A stretch of DNA of 64,000 bases from positions 62,001 to 126,000 of the forward strand of contig JBPYCQ010000006.1 in the NCBI GenBank assembly GCA_051846895.1, written 5' to 3'. A program made the translations under genes and the position numbers. Source of the DNA: CALKAL01 sp051846895 (GTDB lineage Bacteria; Bacillota; Bacilli; Bacillales; Alkalibacillaceae). Of the stretch, positions 61,512 to 64,000 are shown piece by piece (the first letter of the stretch is position 1; each line of letters opens with the position of its first letter). The notes below the pieces were generated by a model. It saw only the letters and a program-made list of their open reading frames with translations. It ran no database searches and had not been told where the DNA came from.

Positions 61512-62999
61512 TTGGAAATAAGTAAAAAGTCGCTATTAGCAATTATTGCATTCTCCTTTATCGTCGGCAGTATAATTACAGTTGGGGCGATAGAGATTTT
61601 TGATTTACAAAGTGATTCAGCCGTTGTCGAAGAAGAAAAGCCAGACACTGAAGACCAAAGTCAACAAGACAATCAAAAAGATGAACAAGTCACTAAAGAA
61701 AATAAAAAGCTAGATCTCATCGAATATGCGATCATGCTTTTAGAAGAAAATTATGTTGATGAAGTTGATAAGGATGAACTGTATGAAGGGGCAATCGAAG
61801 GGCTTGTCGCAAAACTCGGCGACCCTTACAGTGAATATATGGATCCAGAGACGACAGAAATGTTTAATCAGCAATTAGAATCAACATTTGAAGGAATAGG
61901 GGCTGAGGTGACGAAGCAGGAAGGTTACATAACGATTATCGCACCGTTAAAAGATGCTCCTGCAGAAAAAGCTGGTATTCGCCCGAATGACCGTGTATTA
62001 GCGGTTGATGGTGTTGATTTAGAAGGTTATACCGTATTTGAAGCAGTTGCCTTAATCCGTGGGGAAAAAGGGACAGAAGTTACGCTGACGATTGAACGTC
62101 CAGGTGAAGAAAAACCGTTTGACGTTGTCATCAAGAGAGATACGATTCCTCTAACAACCGTCTATTCAGATGTTTTAACTGAAAACGGTAAAAAAGTCGG
62201 GATTTTAGAAATTCGTTCATTTGCGGAAGGAACAGCTAAAGAATTCCGCGACGAACTATTACGTCTAGAAAATGAAGAAAAAATTGACGGGCTAGTGATT
62301 GATGTTCGTGGTAACCCTGGAGGATTATTTAACTCTGTTGAAGATATTTTATCTAATTTTATGGAAGGTGAAGCACCATTCGTTCAAATGGCGAGACGAG
62401 ATGAAGAGCCTTATGTCGATTATTTAAACGGCCGTGGTAAAAAAGATTATCCGATTACAGTGTTAGTTAACGAAGGAAGTGCATCTGCGTCTGAAATTTT
62501 AGCTGCAGCGATGAAGGAAGTTGGTGGCTATGATATCGTTGGAACGACAACATTTGGTAAAGGAACCGTTCAACAAACGATGGCGCTTGGTGACGGCATG
62601 TTGAAGCTCACTATTTTACATTGGTTAAGCCCAGAAGGAAATCAAATTAATGAAGTCGGTGTTGAGCCAACTGTACCTGTTGAACAGCCAGACTTTTATC
62701 ATATTACATTAATTCGATTAGACGAACCATTAAAAATAAATATGAATAGTGCCGAAGTTGTGAAGATGCAAGTCATGCTTGATGCAATCGGTTATGATCC
62801 AGGCAGAAATGACGGTTACTTTGATGCGAAAACGGAGCAAGCACTTAAACAATTCCAAAGTGACGAAGGACTCTCTGCCACTGGAGTATTAGACGAAGAA
62901 TCAAAAAATGCACTTGAAGAATTAGTCATTGAAGCAGTGAACGATAGAGAAAATGACTGGCAGTTACAAAAAGCTGTAGACGTTATGTTTTCTGAATGA
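61512..62999 (+). CDS. ctpB: Carboxy-terminal processing protease CtpB
   Basis: The 495-residue protein has one N-terminal membrane anchor (about 8-30), a Glu/Gln-rich linker, a PDZ domain (about 115-200), an S41 protease domain with Ser about 325 in GSASASEI and Lys about 350 in FGKGTVQQ, and a C-terminal peptidoglycan-binding domain (about 420-480). CtpB cleaves SpoIVFA in sporulation signalling in B. subtilis. TTG start after GAGGTG. Confidence 0.93.
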   Translation: MEISKKSLLAIIAFSFIVGSIITVGAIEIFDLQSDSAVVEEEKPDTEDQSQQDNQKDEQVTKENKKLDLIEYAIMLLEENYVDEVDKDELYEGAIEGLVAKLGDPYSEYMDPETTEMFNQQLESTFEGIGAEVTKQEGYITIIAPLKDAPAEKAGIRPNDRVLAVDGVDLEGYTVFEAVALIRGEKGTEVTLTIERPGEEKPFDVVIKRDTIPLTTVYSDVLTENGKKVGILEIRSFAEGTAKEFRDELLRLENEEKIDGLVIDVRGNPGGLFNSVEDILSNFMEGEAPFVQMARRDEEPYVDYLNGRGKKDYPITVLVNEGSASASEILAAAMKEVGGYDIVGTTTFGKGTVQQTMALGDGMLKLTILHWLSPEGNQINEVGVEPTVPVEQPDFYHITLIRLDEPLKINMNSAEVVKMQVMLDAIGYDPGRNDGYFDAKTEQALKQFQSDEGLSATGVLDEESKNALEELVIEAVNDRENDWQLQKAVDVMFSE

Positions 63000-63004
63000 T
63001 TTCA

Positions 63005-63040
63005 AATAGATGATTCAACACGTGTTGGATCATCTATTTT
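63005..63040 (+). terminator. ctpB terminator
   Basis: A long stem, AATAGATGATTCAACA with TGTTGGATCATCTATT, is followed by TTTAAAT. Confidence 0.88.
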
Positions 63041-63136
63041 TAAATGAATGATGGTGGAGCAAAAGCAGGATAAACATATGTCTTTGTCGAATAAGAAGTT
63101 GAATATTGTTCGGACTTTGAATGGGGGTAAAGCAGC

Positions 63137-64000
63137 ATGGTTTGGGTTGAGGAGATTAGTTACGGTTTGCTGAAAGTTTTTTTACAACCTTTATTATATA
63201 TTACGATTGGCCTTGCCATTTGGACGAGCTATAGACGGGTTAAAGCTGATCGAGTCATGTTCGGACACCGCGTCTTTCCACGTCATGCTGAATGGAGCGG
63301 TACGTGGCTATGGAGTTTACTGTTTTTTGTTTTATTTTCAAGCGCCCTAATTTTTACAGGTGTGACAGTAACTTATGAATGGATGCTCGCCGTATCAATA
63401 ATTATTTTACTAATATCTATATTTAATCAAGTCGCTCTGTTATCTCCAGCCTATACAATTGGTGTAACGACAATCGGATTATATGTCCTTAAACAATTCG
63501 ACCTGTCCCACCCCTTTTTAGATAAAATTTATTCTGTCGATATGCTAATCGTAAGTTACTTACTAATCGGATTGTTATTAGTCGAAGCAATACTCTTTTT
63601 AACAACAAAACGAAATCGCACTTTCCCTCAATTACATAAAGGCAATCGGGGAAAATATATCGGCTCTCACATCGCAAAACGATTAATGATTGTTCCGATG
63701 TTAATGCCTGTTCCAAGTGGAGTACTAACCCTCAGCCCATATTTTGACTGGTGGCCGGTATTTAGCTTAGGCGGCAGCGGATTCAGTTTAATCCTTTTTC
63801 CTTTTTTGATTGGAATATCCCAACGATTTCAAGGATCATTTAGTGAAGTCGGTGCGAAACGGACTGGGAAGTGGCTTTTAGGTTTAGTCGTTTTATTAAT
63901 TGCCGGAGCTGTAGGAGCGAATTTCATTCCTGGGCTAACGATTGCAATTTTCATCGTCGCGTTATTTGGTCGGTTAGGCATTTTATTATTTACGAGGTTT
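63137..64000 (+). CDS. minJ: MinJ-like division-site protein, 5' part
   Basis: The frame is open from ATG 63137 (GGGGG upstream) to the window end, 288 codons. The product has several transmembrane segments (about 18-32, 62-80, 86-105, 112-130 and more) and loops such as YRRVKADRVMFGHRVFPRH. This layout and its place after ctpB match MinJ, the adaptor between DivIVA and MinD. The C-terminal PDZ domain would lie outside the window. Confidence 0.75.
   Translation, partial: MVWVEEISYGLLKVFLQPLLYITIGLAIWTSYRRVKADRVMFGHRVFPRHAEWSGTWLWSLLFFVLFSSALIFTGVTVTYEWMLAVSIIILLISIFNQVALLSPAYTIGVTTIGLYVLKQFDLSHPFLDKIYSVDMLIVSYLLIGLLLVEAILFLTTKRNRTFPQLHKGNRGKYIGSHIAKRLMIVPMLMPVPSGVLTLSPYFDWWPVFSLGGSGFSLILFPFLIGISQRFQGSFSEVGAKRTGKWLLGLVVLLIAGAVGANFIPGLTIAIFIVALFGRLGILLFTRF

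Overview
The window is a low-GC Firmicute chromosome of the family Bacillaceae (Bacillus in the broad sense). Its right 25.6 kb follow the B. subtilis-type gene order comFA-comFC-yvyF-flgM-flgN-flgK-flgL-yviE-fliW-csrA-hag-flaG-fliD-fliS-fliT-hpf-secA-prfB-cccB-ftsE-ftsX-(M23 peptidase)-ctpB-minJ. The species cannot be named from the sequence alone.

Positions 1 to about 38,430 are a siphophage-type prophage read almost entirely rightward. It runs off the left edge inside a large serine recombinase gene. The order is: recombinase and S24 repressor (leftward), a divergent switch with palindromic operators, early small genes, a recombination/replication block (VRR-NUC nuclease, SNF2-like helicase, YqaJ exonuclease, P-loop ATPase, DUF669, family B DNA polymerase, MmcB-like protein, P4-type helicase-primase), an iteron cluster that looks like the phage origin, and a RinA/ArpU-like late activator. 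A DUF4145 cargo gene then sits between two related hairpins. Next come metallophosphatase, HNH, a G-rich cos-like segment, TerS, TerL, portal, ClpP-like protease, HK97 capsid, connectors, major tail protein, a glycosyltransferase, frameshifted tail chaperones, tape measure, tail tip proteins, holin and M23 endolysin. The distal flank carries an HTH regulator, an FtsK-like ATPase, a replication-relaxation protein, small membrane proteins and a lipoprotein. The prophage ends inside comFA at the Walker A coding region, so comFA is split.

The most unusual prophage signal is that three virion proteins (major capsid, head-tail connector, major tail) all end in Ser/Thr-rich tails with 6 to 9 Thr, and the gene directly after the major tail protein encodes a GT-A-like glycosyltransferase. 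I propose a virion O-glycosylation module. Other prophage oddities are a portal gene that appears to start at AUA, a separately initiated small protein nested in frame in the glycosyltransferase gene, and an A-AAA-AAG slippery site in the tail chaperone gene.

In the host part, the flagellin gene hag is split by a 364-nt group I intron just before its conserved C-terminal helix. A LAGLIDADG homing endonuclease gene, broken by one in-frame stop, lies outside the intron between hag and flaG. The hag leader keeps a clear CsrA site, matching the adjacent fliW and csrA genes. SigD-type promoters precede flgM, hag and flaG. Three intergenic arrays with a 21-bp period follow hpf, secA and cccB. prfB has the classical +1 frameshift. 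The window ends inside minJ.
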